Source: an uncultured Paenibacillaceae bacterium
GTDB lineage: Bacteria > Bacillota > Bacilli > Paenibacillales > CALAME01
Assembly: GCA_937983035.1 (NCBI GenBank)
Contig: CALKAN010000154.1
Span: 1 to 10,141 of the forward strand
Direction of reading: 5' to 3'
DNA: 10,141 nucleotides
Shown piece after piece: positions 1 to 5,873 of the stretch. Positions within the stretch are counted from its first letter, which is position 1; each line of letters opens with the position of its first letter. Made by a program: the position numbers and the translations under genes. The notes beneath the pieces were generated by a model that did no database searches, was not told the DNA's origin, and saw nothing but the letters and a program-made list of their open reading frames with translations.

Positions 1-800
1 AGAAAATCAGCGGATTCGGCGCGTTGGAAAATTGGAACGGCAACTTAAGCTTAGGCGTTCTGGCTGCACGGCAGGCGATGAACCGTGCCATCGAGCTGGC
101 GGCTGATTTCGGCATAGGCTGCGTCTCTTTGCGCAACACAAATCATTGGATGAGGGGCGGGACATATGGCTGGCAGGCAGCGGAGGCTGGTTTTGCTGCG
201 ATTTGCTGGACGAACACGCTGCCGAATATGCCGGCGTGGGGCGGACGCGACCGCCGAATCGGCAACAACCCGCTTGTCATAGCCATCCCGCGGCGCGGTG
301 GACATGTGGTGCTGGACATGGCGATGTCCCAATTTTCATATGGGAAATTGGAAGAATATCGGATGAAAGGGACGCCGCTGCCAGTGCCGGGCGGTTATGA
401 TGCGGAGGGGGCATTGACCACGGATCCGTTTGCCATTGAACAATCGCTTCGCCTGTTGCCGATCGGCTATTGGAAAGGTTCCGGCCTGTCGATCGTGCTT
501 GATTTGCTGGCTGCAGGATTGTCTGGAGGCAATTCCACGGCAGATATCGGTCGTTTAGGCGGAGACGAGTTCAGCTTGTCACAAGTGATGATTGCGATCG
601 ATCCAACGAGATTAATTGACGAGGATAAGCTGCAGCATACGTTGGACGATACGATCGCATACATCCAAGCATCGCTGCCTGTGTCGGCTCAAGGAGAGAT
701 TTATTATCCGGGCGAGCGGACGAAAGCAACTCGCGCCGATCATTTGAAAAACGGCATTCCCGTAAACGAGGAAATATGGAAGCGAATTCAGTCCATGTAA
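1..800 (+). CDS. dlgD: 2,3-diketo-L-gulonate reductase (DlgD/YiaK type), 5'-truncated
   Basis: The reading frame is open from base 3 to the TAA at 798-800 and runs off the left edge, so only the C-terminal ~265 residues are visible. The protein belongs to the Ldh2/malate-ureidoglycolate-lactate dehydrogenase family of NAD(P)H-dependent oxidoreductases. Similarity to E. coli YiaK (recalled, ~332 aa) is close: GALENW, RAIELAADFGIG, NHWMRGGTYGWQAAEAG (from about base 141), a GYWKGSG segment (about 465-485) and the closing IPVNEEIWKRIQSM. In E. coli the enzyme reduces 2,3-diketo-L-gulonate to 3-keto-L-gulonate in the cytosol during sugar-acid use. Comparison suggests about 65-70 N-terminal residues are missing, including the family's SHG-type motif with the proposed catalytic histidine, so activity cannot be judged. 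The TTG at 24 is internal, not a start. The next gene is over 250 bases away with its own promoter, so this is probably the last gene of an upstream unit. Family certain; exact substrate less so. Confidence 0.9.
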   Translation, partial: KISGFGALENWNGNLSLGVLAARQAMNRAIELAADFGIGCVSLRNTNHWMRGGTYGWQAAEAGFAAICWTNTLPNMPAWGGRDRRIGNNPLVIAIPRRGGHVVLDMAMSQFSYGKLEEYRMKGTPLPVPGGYDAEGALTTDPFAIEQSLRLLPIGYWKGSGLSIVLDLLAAGLSGGNSTADIGRLGGDEFSLSQVMIAIDPTRLIDEDKLQHTLDDTIAYIQASLPVSAQGEIYYPGERTKATRADHLKNGIPVNEEIWKRIQSM

Positions 801-818
801 AGAAAAATATCCCCAAAG

Positions 819-862
819 TTATCCACAATTCACAACTCTTTGCCTGTGGATAATGTGGATAA
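819..862. promoter_or_regulatory. cluster of three perfect DnaA boxes
   Basis: TTATCCACA occurs at 819-827 on the + strand, and its reverse complement TGTGGATAA occurs twice, head-to-tail without a gap, at 845-853 and 854-862. All three are exact matches to the bacterial DnaA box consensus. The first box faces the other two and could pair with either (10 bp with the last), but no T-run follows, so it is not a terminator. An AT-rich stretch (863-940) follows, then the csp promoter. No dnaA, dnaN or rnpA is nearby, so this is unlikely to be oriC. A DnaA titration or regulatory cluster is inferred. Confidence 0.75.
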
Positions 863-941
863 CATCAATAAATCGCATCATATCAGGAAAATGGCTGTTT
901 AAAAACTGTGAGTTTGCAAATTTTCGAAATATTTCAAAAGA

Positions 942-971
942 TTGACTTTGACAACAAGAAAATGGTATATT
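942..971 (+). promoter_or_regulatory. sigma-A promoter of the cold-shock gene
   Basis: A -35 TTGACT (942-947) and a -10 TATATT (966-971) are separated by 18 bp; transcription would start near 977-980. A second hexamer, TTGACA at 948-953, lies too close (12 bp) to serve this -10. Just upstream, GAAATATTTC (926-935) is a perfect 10-bp palindrome with TTT/AAA arms outside it, possibly an operator or simply AT-rich promoter DNA. Confidence 0.6.
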
Positions 972-976
972 TGTCC

Positions 977-1050
977 TGTGAGCACTGCTTTAAGCGATTG
1001 CATGTTTGCTTGGGCGCTTCTCACAAAGCATGAGAATGAAGGGAATGTGA
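977..1050 (+). promoter_or_regulatory. structured 5' leader of the cold-shock mRNA
   Basis: The predicted leader is about 75 nt. TGTGAG (977-982) can pair with CTCACA (1020-1025), and AAGCG (992-996) with the directly adjacent CGCTT (1015-1019). This gives an 11-bp helix with a 9-nt bulge on the 5' side. The ribosome binding site AAGGGA (1039-1044) lies outside the helix. Long structured leaders that change fold with temperature are known for cspA-family mRNAs; that this one does so is inference. Confidence 0.4.
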
Positions 1051-1053
1051 AAG

Positions 1054-1251
1054 ATGCAAGGTAAAGTAAAATGGTTTAACGCCGAAAAAGGGTATGGATT
1101 CATTGAGACAGAGGAAGGCAACGATGTGTTTGTCCATTTCTCCGCGATCCAGATGGATGGTTTCAAAACGCTGGAGGAAGGTCAAGAAGTGGAATTTGAC
1201 ATTGTAGAAGGTGCAAGAGGGCCCCAAGCTGCGAATGTAACGAAGCTGTAA
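1054..1251 (+). CDS. csp: cold-shock protein, CspA/CspB family
   Basis: This 65-residue protein is a single cold-shock domain, the usual length for Bacillus CspB/CspC/CspD. It carries both nucleic-acid-binding motifs: RNP1 KGYGFI (about residues 12-17) and RNP2 VFVHF (about 25-29), with the conserved start GKVKWFNAEKG and the end GPQAANVTKL. Such proteins bind single-stranded RNA and DNA in the cytosol and act as RNA chaperones that keep mRNA open during cold shock or growth change. The ATG at 1054 is preceded by AAGGGA nine bases upstream. The gene appears monocistronic, with its own promoter (942-971) and a strong terminator (1372-1410) about 120 nt past the stop. Family assignment is secure; which csp paralogue this is, and whether it is cold-induced or constitutive, cannot be told. 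Confidence 0.96.
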   Translation: MQGKVKWFNAEKGYGFIETEEGNDVFVHFSAIQMDGFKTLEEGQEVEFDIVEGARGPQAANVTKL

Positions 1252-1371
1252 TTATGCATTTTTACTTCGAAAACAGCCTTTGGAAAGAAAAAGAATAACT
1301 TAATATTACAGCAAAATGTGCCGAATTTTTCACGATCAATCTTTGATCGCCTGAATATGAATTGCATATAC

Positions 1372-1410
1372 GCACCCTGGTAATGAGCCGGGGTGCTTTT
1401 TCGGTTTTTT
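1372..1410 (+). terminator. Rho-independent terminator of csp
   Basis: GCACCCTGG (1372-1380) pairs with CCGGGGTGC (1388-1396) over nine positions including one G-U pair. The loop is 7 nt, and two T-runs follow (1397-1401 and 1405-1410). Two smaller stem-loops precede it at 1333-1349 (CGATCAA/TTGATCG, 3-nt loop) and 1355-1369 (ATATG/CATAT), so the csp 3' end is a chain of three hairpins. Confidence 0.9.
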
Positions 1411-1712
1411 ACGCCGATTTTGTTTTATGTATTGATTTATGGCTGCCGTGCGGGACATTAGGCAATGTTGACTTTCCGTAAGGCGTCTTCAAACGTTCTT
1501 CAAGTTTGTTAGTTCAGCACAGTTTTTATGGGTGAGCGTCATGCAACATTTTTAATCAATATTTCTATTTCATTGCGGGAATGAATAGGATGACTCGCAT
1601 CGTTTCATTAGCAAGCTGCTGCTATGAATTTGCCATTTGGGAGATGCGCCGTTTTTGCTCAGGATGGTGTCAAAAGCAGTCGCATGTTGTCACTAAATTC
1701 TCATTTTCATTT
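1411..1712. other. intergenic region upstream of hpf, no supported gene
   Basis: No gene is supported in these 300 bases. A 42-codon frame (1590-1718) exists but has only a weak ribosome binding site and runs into the hpf -35 element. An imperfect hairpin spans 1644-1685: ATGCG pairs with CGCAT and an inner TTTTG with CAAAA, around a 13-nt loop. It ends about 30 bases ahead of the hpf promoter. No second clear promoter was seen. Confidence 0.5.
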
Positions 1713-1742
1713 GTTTAAAGCATTGGGCGGTTGTGGTAAAAT
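1713..1742 (+). promoter_or_regulatory. hpf promoter, sigma-A extended -10 and/or sigma-B-like
   Basis: TAAAAT at 1737-1742 is preceded by TGG (1734-1736), an extended -10 of sigma-A type, with TTTAAA (1714-1719) 17 bp upstream. The same bases also read as a sigma-B-like promoter: GTTTAA (1713-1718), a 15-bp spacer, and TGGTAA (1734-1739) against the consensus GTTTAA/GGGTAT. B. subtilis hpf (yvyD) is known to respond to sigma-B and sigma-H, so stress control is plausible. Transcription would start near 1749, giving a leader of about 25 nt. Confidence 0.55.
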
Positions 1743-1772
1743 AAAAGTGAACCAGGAAAGGAGGAGCAAGAT

Positions 1773-2324
1773 ATGAATTTTAACATACGTGGTGAAAACA
1801 TTGAGGTGACTGCTGCTCTTCGTGACTATGCGGTCAAGAAGATCAGCAAGCTGGAAAGATATTTTGACACTCCCCCTACTTCAGATGTACATGTAACGAT
1901 GTCCGTTTTTCGGGACAAGCAAATTGTGGAAGTAACAATACCGCTTAACGGGGTGTTGTTGCGCGCTGAAGAAGAACATCAAGACATGTACGCATCGATT
2001 GACCTGGTGGTTGATAAACTCGAACGCCAAATTCGCAAACATAAGACGAAAGTCAACAGAAAGTTCCGTCAACAAGGAACCATTCGCAATTTGTTTAAAG
2101 AAAACTTAGATGGATCGAAGGCGGTTCAGCAAGAAGAGGAGCCGTTTGAATTGGTGAAGACGAAGAAGTTCGATTTGAAGCCAATGGACGTGGAAGAAGC
2201 GATTTTGCAAATGAATTTGGTTGGACATAATTTCTTCGTATTTTCAAATATGGAAACTGACGAAGTAAACGTAGTTTATCGCCGGAATGACGGCAAGTAC
2301 GGTCTCATTGAACCGGCTAATTAA
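1773..2324 (+). CDS. hpf: ribosome hibernation-promoting factor, long form
   Basis: This 183-residue protein has two parts. Residues 1-98 are the beta-alpha-beta-beta-beta-alpha domain shared with short HPF and YfiA (MNFNIRGENIEVTAALRDY start; the second helix is rich in Lys and Arg, RQIRKHKTKVNRKFR). After a variable linker (~99-125), residues ~126-183 form the C-terminal dimerisation domain (KTKKFDLKPMDVEEAILQMNLVGHNFFVFSN…). Length and architecture match B. subtilis YvyD (~189 aa). Long-form Hpf binds the 30S decoding region and pairs 70S ribosomes into inactive 100S dimers through its C-terminal domain in stationary phase or stress. The ATG at 1773 follows an excellent AAAGGAGG (1757-1764) at 8 nt spacing. 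The gene lies directly ahead of secA, as in other Bacillales, but a strong terminator (2651-2676) and a separate secA promoter suggest independent transcription. Confidence 0.97.
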   Translation: MNFNIRGENIEVTAALRDYAVKKISKLERYFDTPPTSDVHVTMSVFRDKQIVEVTIPLNGVLLRAEEEHQDMYASIDLVVDKLERQIRKHKTKVNRKFRQQGTIRNLFKENLDGSKAVQQEEEPFELVKTKKFDLKPMDVEEAILQMNLVGHNFFVFSNMETDEVNVVYRRNDGKYGLIEPAN

Positions 2325-2650
2325 AGTTAAACGGCCTGGTTGAAGCTGCATGATCATGCAAGTCTTTGAATCGGGGTTAAATCTCACTGTTGTGATCTGA
2401 GTTTAAGTTCGGAAGCAACAATGAGTTGAAATTACAGTTGACCATCATTTCATTTGCATCATGACTACCGCATTTGTGGATTGAAATTGCAGTGTGATTG
2501 AATGGAATATGTGAATGAAGCATGAATTTGTGAATGAATTATTTGAATTGGCGATCTTTAGGAGCATTGAAAGCCTGAAATGATGAGTTTAAGTGTTGAT
2601 TAGAGCAGCCTTTGGTTGTAAATGAAACGAAAAAAACAGCAATGGCATTG
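2325..2650. other. long non-coding tail after hpf
   Basis: No gene is supported here. If the terminator at 2651 ends the hpf transcript, this is a 3' untranslated tail of about 320 nt. It holds a perfect 14-bp palindrome, TGCATGATCATGCA (2347-2360), with no T-run. It also holds a low-complexity stretch with six copies of TGAAT within 2499-2548. The spacing of these copies is irregular, so I do not call an organised repeat. Confidence 0.5.
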
Positions 2651-2681
2651 AAGACCCTTTTCGAAGGGTCTTTTTTAATGC
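2645..2681 (+). terminator. Rho-independent terminator after hpf
   Basis: AAGACCCTT (2651-2659) pairs perfectly with AAGGGTCTT (2664-2672) around the tetraloop TTCG, and the run of six T ends at 2676. An outer GCATT/AATGC pair (2645-2649 with 2677-2681) flanks the hairpin. This is a textbook terminator in the + direction; the A-rich 5' flank could also give weak termination in the other direction. Confidence 0.9.
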
Positions 2682-2841
2682 TGAAGGACGTCACTAATGC
2701 CGAAAAATGTCGTTGCACGAATGGATGAATGAGCAGCTGACAGCGAATAGGATGCGGTTTTTGTTTCCTCCATTACATGACATCATAATTTTGATGGGAA
2801 ATTTTAGATTAATTGGACAATGTCCACAGGGTATAAGATTG
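2682..2841. other. spacer before the secA promoter, with an inverted repeat
   Basis: No gene is seen. TGGACA-A-TGTCCA (2814-2826) is a 13-base inverted repeat with 6-bp arms, centred about 22 bp ahead of the secA -35 hexamer. Its position suits an operator, but I do not recognise it as the site of any named regulator. Confidence 0.35.
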
Positions 2842-2870
2842 TTGCTCCCTATGCGTCAAACTGGTACAAT
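2842..2870 (+). promoter_or_regulatory. secA promoter with extended -10
   Basis: TTGCTC (2842-2847), a 17-bp spacer and TACAAT (2865-2870), with TGG just ahead of the -10 (2862-2864), give an extended -10 sigma-A promoter. The -35 matches the consensus only in TTG, which suits an extended -10. Transcription would start near 2877, leaving a leader of about 290 nt before secA. This is the best-looking promoter in the hpf-secA gap. Confidence 0.6.
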
Positions 2871-2876
2871 TTAAAA

Positions 2877-3167
2877 AAAGATGCTTCAAAAAAGTGAAAA
2901 AACTGCAAACTTTGCAATCTGAGAAATTGTAATGGATGGCAATGCCGGCAGCAAACGTTCAGAAGATGCGAGCTGCAAAGGTCTGAATGGCAGGATGGAT
3001 GGAAGGATCGGAAAGCATGCTGCAAATGGTCCAGATGCAGGTCTTACAGCAATAAACAGCAGGCTGCAGAGATGATCGCAGCTTAGAGACAAACGGACAT
3101 TTTTTCAGCAAGAACATCATTGCATAGATATATAAATGAAGTTACTTTTTCTGAAAGGGGTTCTAAT
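2877..3167 (+). promoter_or_regulatory. long secA 5' leader, apparently non-coding
   Basis: About 290 nt lie between the predicted start of transcription and the secA ATG. The stretch is purine-rich, with recurring TGCAAA/TGCAG words. Small stems are possible (TGCAAA/TTTGCA near 2904-2916; GCTGC/GCAGC at 3063-3082), but I recognise no riboswitch fold. A 47-codon frame from ATG 2932 to TGA 3073-3075 has no ribosome binding site and no hydrophobic segment, so a SecM-like arrest peptide is not supported. Confidence 0.35.
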
Positions 3168-5681
3168 ATGCTAGGGCTCGTCAAGAAAATATTCGGCGAT
3201 CATAATGACCGCGTACTGAAGCGGATGATGAAAACCGTCGAAAAAATCAACGGTTTGGAACCGGAAATGGAAAAATTGGCTGACGATCAGCTCGCTGCCA
3301 AGACAGGTGAGTTTAAAGATCGTTTAAATAAAGGGGAGACATTGGACGATTTGCTGCCGGAAGCGTTCGCTGTAGTGAGGGAAGCTTCCAAACGCAAATT
3401 AGGCATGCGTCATTTTGACGTGCAGCTGATCGGCGGAATGGTGCTGCACGAAGGCGAAATTGCCGAGATGAAGACCGGGGAAGGGAAGACGCTGGTGGCG
3501 ACGCTGCCGAGCTATTTGAATGCATTGAAAGGGGAAGGCGTTCACGTTGTTACGGTGAACGATTATCTTGCTTCAACGCAAAGCGAGCAAATGTCCAAAA
3601 TATACAATTTCCTTGGCCTGACGGTCGGCGTGAATTCCAGCGAATTGTCGCATGAAGAGAAGAAGGCTGCGTATGCATGTGACATTACTTATGGAACGAA
3701 CAATGAATTCGGCTTCGACTATTTGCGTGACAATATGGCGCTGTACAAAGAACAAGTCGTGCAGCGGGAACTTGCGTATGCCATCATTGACGAAGTCGAT
3801 TCGATCTTGATTGACGAAGCGCGAACGCCGCTCATTATTTCCGGACAAGCGGCCAAATCGACCGAAATGTACTTGATGGCAGATCGTTTTGTGCGGACGC
3901 TGAAACCGGAAGTTGATTATACGGTGGACGTGAAAATGCGCTCAGTCATGTTGACGGAGGAAGGCGTAAACAAAGCGGAAAAATATTTTAACATCGAAAA
4001 TTTGTTTGACCATCAGCACGTGACGCTGAACCACCATATCAGCCAAGCGTTGAAAGCCCATGTCATTATGAAGCGGGATACGGACTATGTCGTGCATGAA
4101 GGCGAAGTAGTCATCGTCGACGAATTTACGGGACGGATGATGACGGGACGCCGTTACAGCGACGGGCTGCACCAAGCGATCGAGGCAAAGGAAGGCTTGA
4201 AGATTCAGAACGAAAGCATGACTTTGGCGACGATCACGTTCCAAAACTATTTCCGCTTGTATAAGAAGCTGGCGGGCATGACCGGAACAGCGAAAACGGA
4301 GGAAGAAGAGTTTCGCAACATATACGGTCTTGACGTCATCGTGATCCCGACGAACAAGCCGATGATTCGAAAAGACTTGCCGGATGTGATTTTTAAAACA
4401 GAAGAAAGCAAGTACCGGATGGTGGCTGAGGAAATCGCGAGACGCCATCAGAAGAGACAGCCTGTTCTGGTAGGAACGACTTCCATTGAAAATTCTGAGA
4501 AATTGTCAAACATATTAAAACGCAAAGGCATACCTCACCAAGTGTTGAATGCGAAACATCACGCGCGGGAAGCGGAAATCGTCGCTAAAGCCGGACAAGC
4601 AGGCGCGGTGACGATCGCGACCAATATGGCCGGCCGGGGCACCGACATCGTGCTGGGAGAAGGGGTGGCAGAACTCGGCGGCCTGCATATTATCGGCACG
4701 GAGCGTCATGAGAGCCGCCGCATTGACAACCAGCTGCGCGGCCGCGCTGGACGGCAAGGCGACCCGGGCTCGTCCCAATTCTTCCTGTCATTGGAAGATG
4801 ATTTGATGCGCCGCTTCGGTTCGGAAAATATTAAAGCGATGATGGACCGCATGGGCTTTGAAGAAGATCAGCCGATCGAAAGCAAGCTGATCAGCAAGTC
4901 GATCATGTCTGCGCAGAAGAAAGTCGAAGGCAGCAACTTTGATTTGCGCAAGGTTGTGCTGCAATACGACGATGTTTTGAATCAGCAGCGTCAAGTCATC
5001 TACAAGCAGCGCAGAGAAGTGATGGAATCGGAGAGCATTCGGGACGTTGTGCTCGGCATGATCAAGTCTGTGGCAGAACGAACCGTTGAAGCGCACACGC
5101 CGAAAGATTTGGTGCCGGAAGAATGGGATTTGCAGGCGATCGTCGATTATGCCAATTCGACTTTCTTGCGGGAAGACGAGTTGAAGGTTGAAGACATCTC
5201 GAAGATGGAACAGGAAGAAATTCTGGAAGTAATTAATCAGAAGATCGAGCAGGCATATGAGGAGCGCGAACAAGAGATCGGCGAGGAACAGATGCGCGAG
5301 TTTGAGCGCGTGATCGTCCTGCGCGCCGTAGACAGCAAGTGGATGGATCACATCGATGCGATGGATCAATTGCGTCAAGGCATTCATCTTTGCGCTTATG
5401 GCGGCACCGATCCTTTGCGGGAATATCAGTTTGAAGGCTTTGAGATGTTCCAAGAGATGATCGAACGCATCGAAGAAGAAGTGGCTACTTATATTATGAA
5501 AGCACAAGTGCAAAGCAATCTGAAGAGAGAACAAGTAGCCGAAGCTCAATCGACCAATGCTTCCGGAGGCGGCGAAGAAAAGAAACGCGCTCCGGCTCGT
5601 TCCGAGAAGATCGGGCGCAACCAGCCGTGTCCTTGCGGAAGCGGCAAAAAGTATAAGCACTGTCACGGCAAAGCAGTATAA
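3168..5681 (+). CDS. secA: preprotein translocase ATPase SecA
   Basis: This 837-residue protein is the motor of the Sec pathway: it binds preproteins and drives them through SecYEG at the membrane by ATP hydrolysis. Walker A GEGKT is at residues 104-108 and Walker B/DEAD-type DEVD at 208-211. The second helicase half is evident from GRGTDIVLG and the arginine-finger region QLRGRAGRQGDPG. The helical scaffold/wing part follows (WMDHIDAMDQLRQGIHL). The C-terminus carries a linker and the SEC-C zinc motif with Cys821, Cys823, Cys832 and His833. Length is close to B. subtilis SecA (~841 aa). The ATG at 3168 is chosen because AAAGGGG (3154-3160) sits 7 nt ahead and the protein then begins MLGLVKKIF like its relatives; the in-frame TTG at 3120 has no such site. 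No terminator separates it from prfB 192 bases downstream, so co-transcription is likely. Confidence 0.97.
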   Translation: MLGLVKKIFGDHNDRVLKRMMKTVEKINGLEPEMEKLADDQLAAKTGEFKDRLNKGETLDDLLPEAFAVVREASKRKLGMRHFDVQLIGGMVLHEGEIAEMKTGEGKTLVATLPSYLNALKGEGVHVVTVNDYLASTQSEQMSKIYNFLGLTVGVNSSELSHEEKKAAYACDITYGTNNEFGFDYLRDNMALYKEQVVQRELAYAIIDEVDSILIDEARTPLIISGQAAKSTEMYLMADRFVRTLKPEVDYTVDVKMRSVMLTEEGVNKAEKYFNIENLFDHQHVTLNHHISQALKAHVIMKRDTDYVVHEGEVVIVDEFTGRMMTGRRYSDGLHQAIEAKEGLKIQNESMTLATITFQNYFRLYKKLAGMTGTAKTEEEEFRNIYGLDVIVIPTNKPMIRKDLPDVIFKTEESKYRMVAEEIARRHQKRQPVLVGTTSIENSEKLSNILKRKGIPHQVLNAKHHAREAEIVAKAGQAGAVTIATNMAGRGTDIVLGEGVAELGGLHIIGTERHESRRIDNQLRGRAGRQGDPGSSQFFLSLEDDLMRRFGSENIKAMMDRMGFEEDQPIESKLISKSIMSAQKKVEGSNFDLRKVVLQYDDVLNQQRQVIYKQRREVMESESIRDVVLGMIKSVAERTVEAHTPKDLVPEEWDLQAIVDYANSTFLREDELKVEDISKMEQEEILEVINQKIEQAYEEREQEIGEEQMREFERVIVLRAVDSKWMDHIDAMDQLRQGIHLCAYGGTDPLREYQFEGFEMFQEMIERIEEEVATYIMKAQVQSNLKREQVAEAQSTNASGGGEEKKRAPARSEKIGRNQPCPCGSGKKYKHCHGKAV

Positions 5682-5689
5682 GATATAAT
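5660..5689 (+). promoter_or_regulatory. possible prfB promoter at the end of secA
   Basis: A perfect TATAAT (5684-5689) overlaps the region just past the secA stop, with CTGTCA (5660-5665; four of six matches to TTGACA) 18 bp upstream. It would give prfB a transcript independent of secA with a leader of about 180 nt. The weak -35 keeps confidence low. Confidence 0.4.
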
Positions 5690-5762
5690 ACTGTTGGTCG
5701 TTATGAACAACACGTGAAAGCCTCGTCTGCGCATGTGATGCCGATCGGCGGCGCGCATCTAA

Positions 5763-5822
5763 CATTATCGGAAAAGCGCACAGCTTATCTATCATAATCG
5801 GGCAGGCGCGAAGTTTATCCAT
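5763..5822. repeat. imperfect 30-bp tandem repeat between secA and prfB
   Basis: Two adjacent 30-base units, 5763-5792 and 5793-5822, match at 22 of 30 positions. Both have the frame CAT-ATCGG…GCGC…AG…TTATC-AT. An ATCGG…GCGC remnant about 23 bases earlier (5744-5755) may be a third, degraded copy. The units lie in the presumed prfB leader; no function is apparent. Confidence 0.55.
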
Positions 5823-5873
5823 GCGCTGCCGCCGCAGATGGAGGCGAACATCATATTGAAGAGGTGAACAGTC

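Noticed and set aside
818..863. Terminator for dlgD formed by the inverted GTTATCCACA/TGTGGATAAC
   Set aside because: Low-GC stem with a loop of about 26 nt and no T-run; DnaA boxes explain the symmetry better.
819..940. A chromosomal or plasmid origin at the DnaA boxes
   Set aside because: Only three boxes, no origin genes, no DnaA-trio repeats seen, and typical mid-chromosome housekeeping neighbours.
1590..1718. 42-codon Cys-rich frame upstream of hpf
   Set aside because: Only a weak GGGA at 9 nt, no likely promoter, and its end overlaps the hpf -35 element and a hairpin.
2932..3075. 47-codon frame in the secA leader as a SecM-like arrest peptide
   Set aside because: No Shine-Dalgarno, no hydrophobic signal segment, no recognisable arrest motif, and a composition like non-coding DNA.
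3120..3167. secA start at TTG 3120 (16 extra residues)
   Set aside because: No ribosome binding site there, and the extension is unlike SecA N-termini. ATG 3168 has AAAGGGG at 7 nt and gives the usual MLGLVKKIF start.
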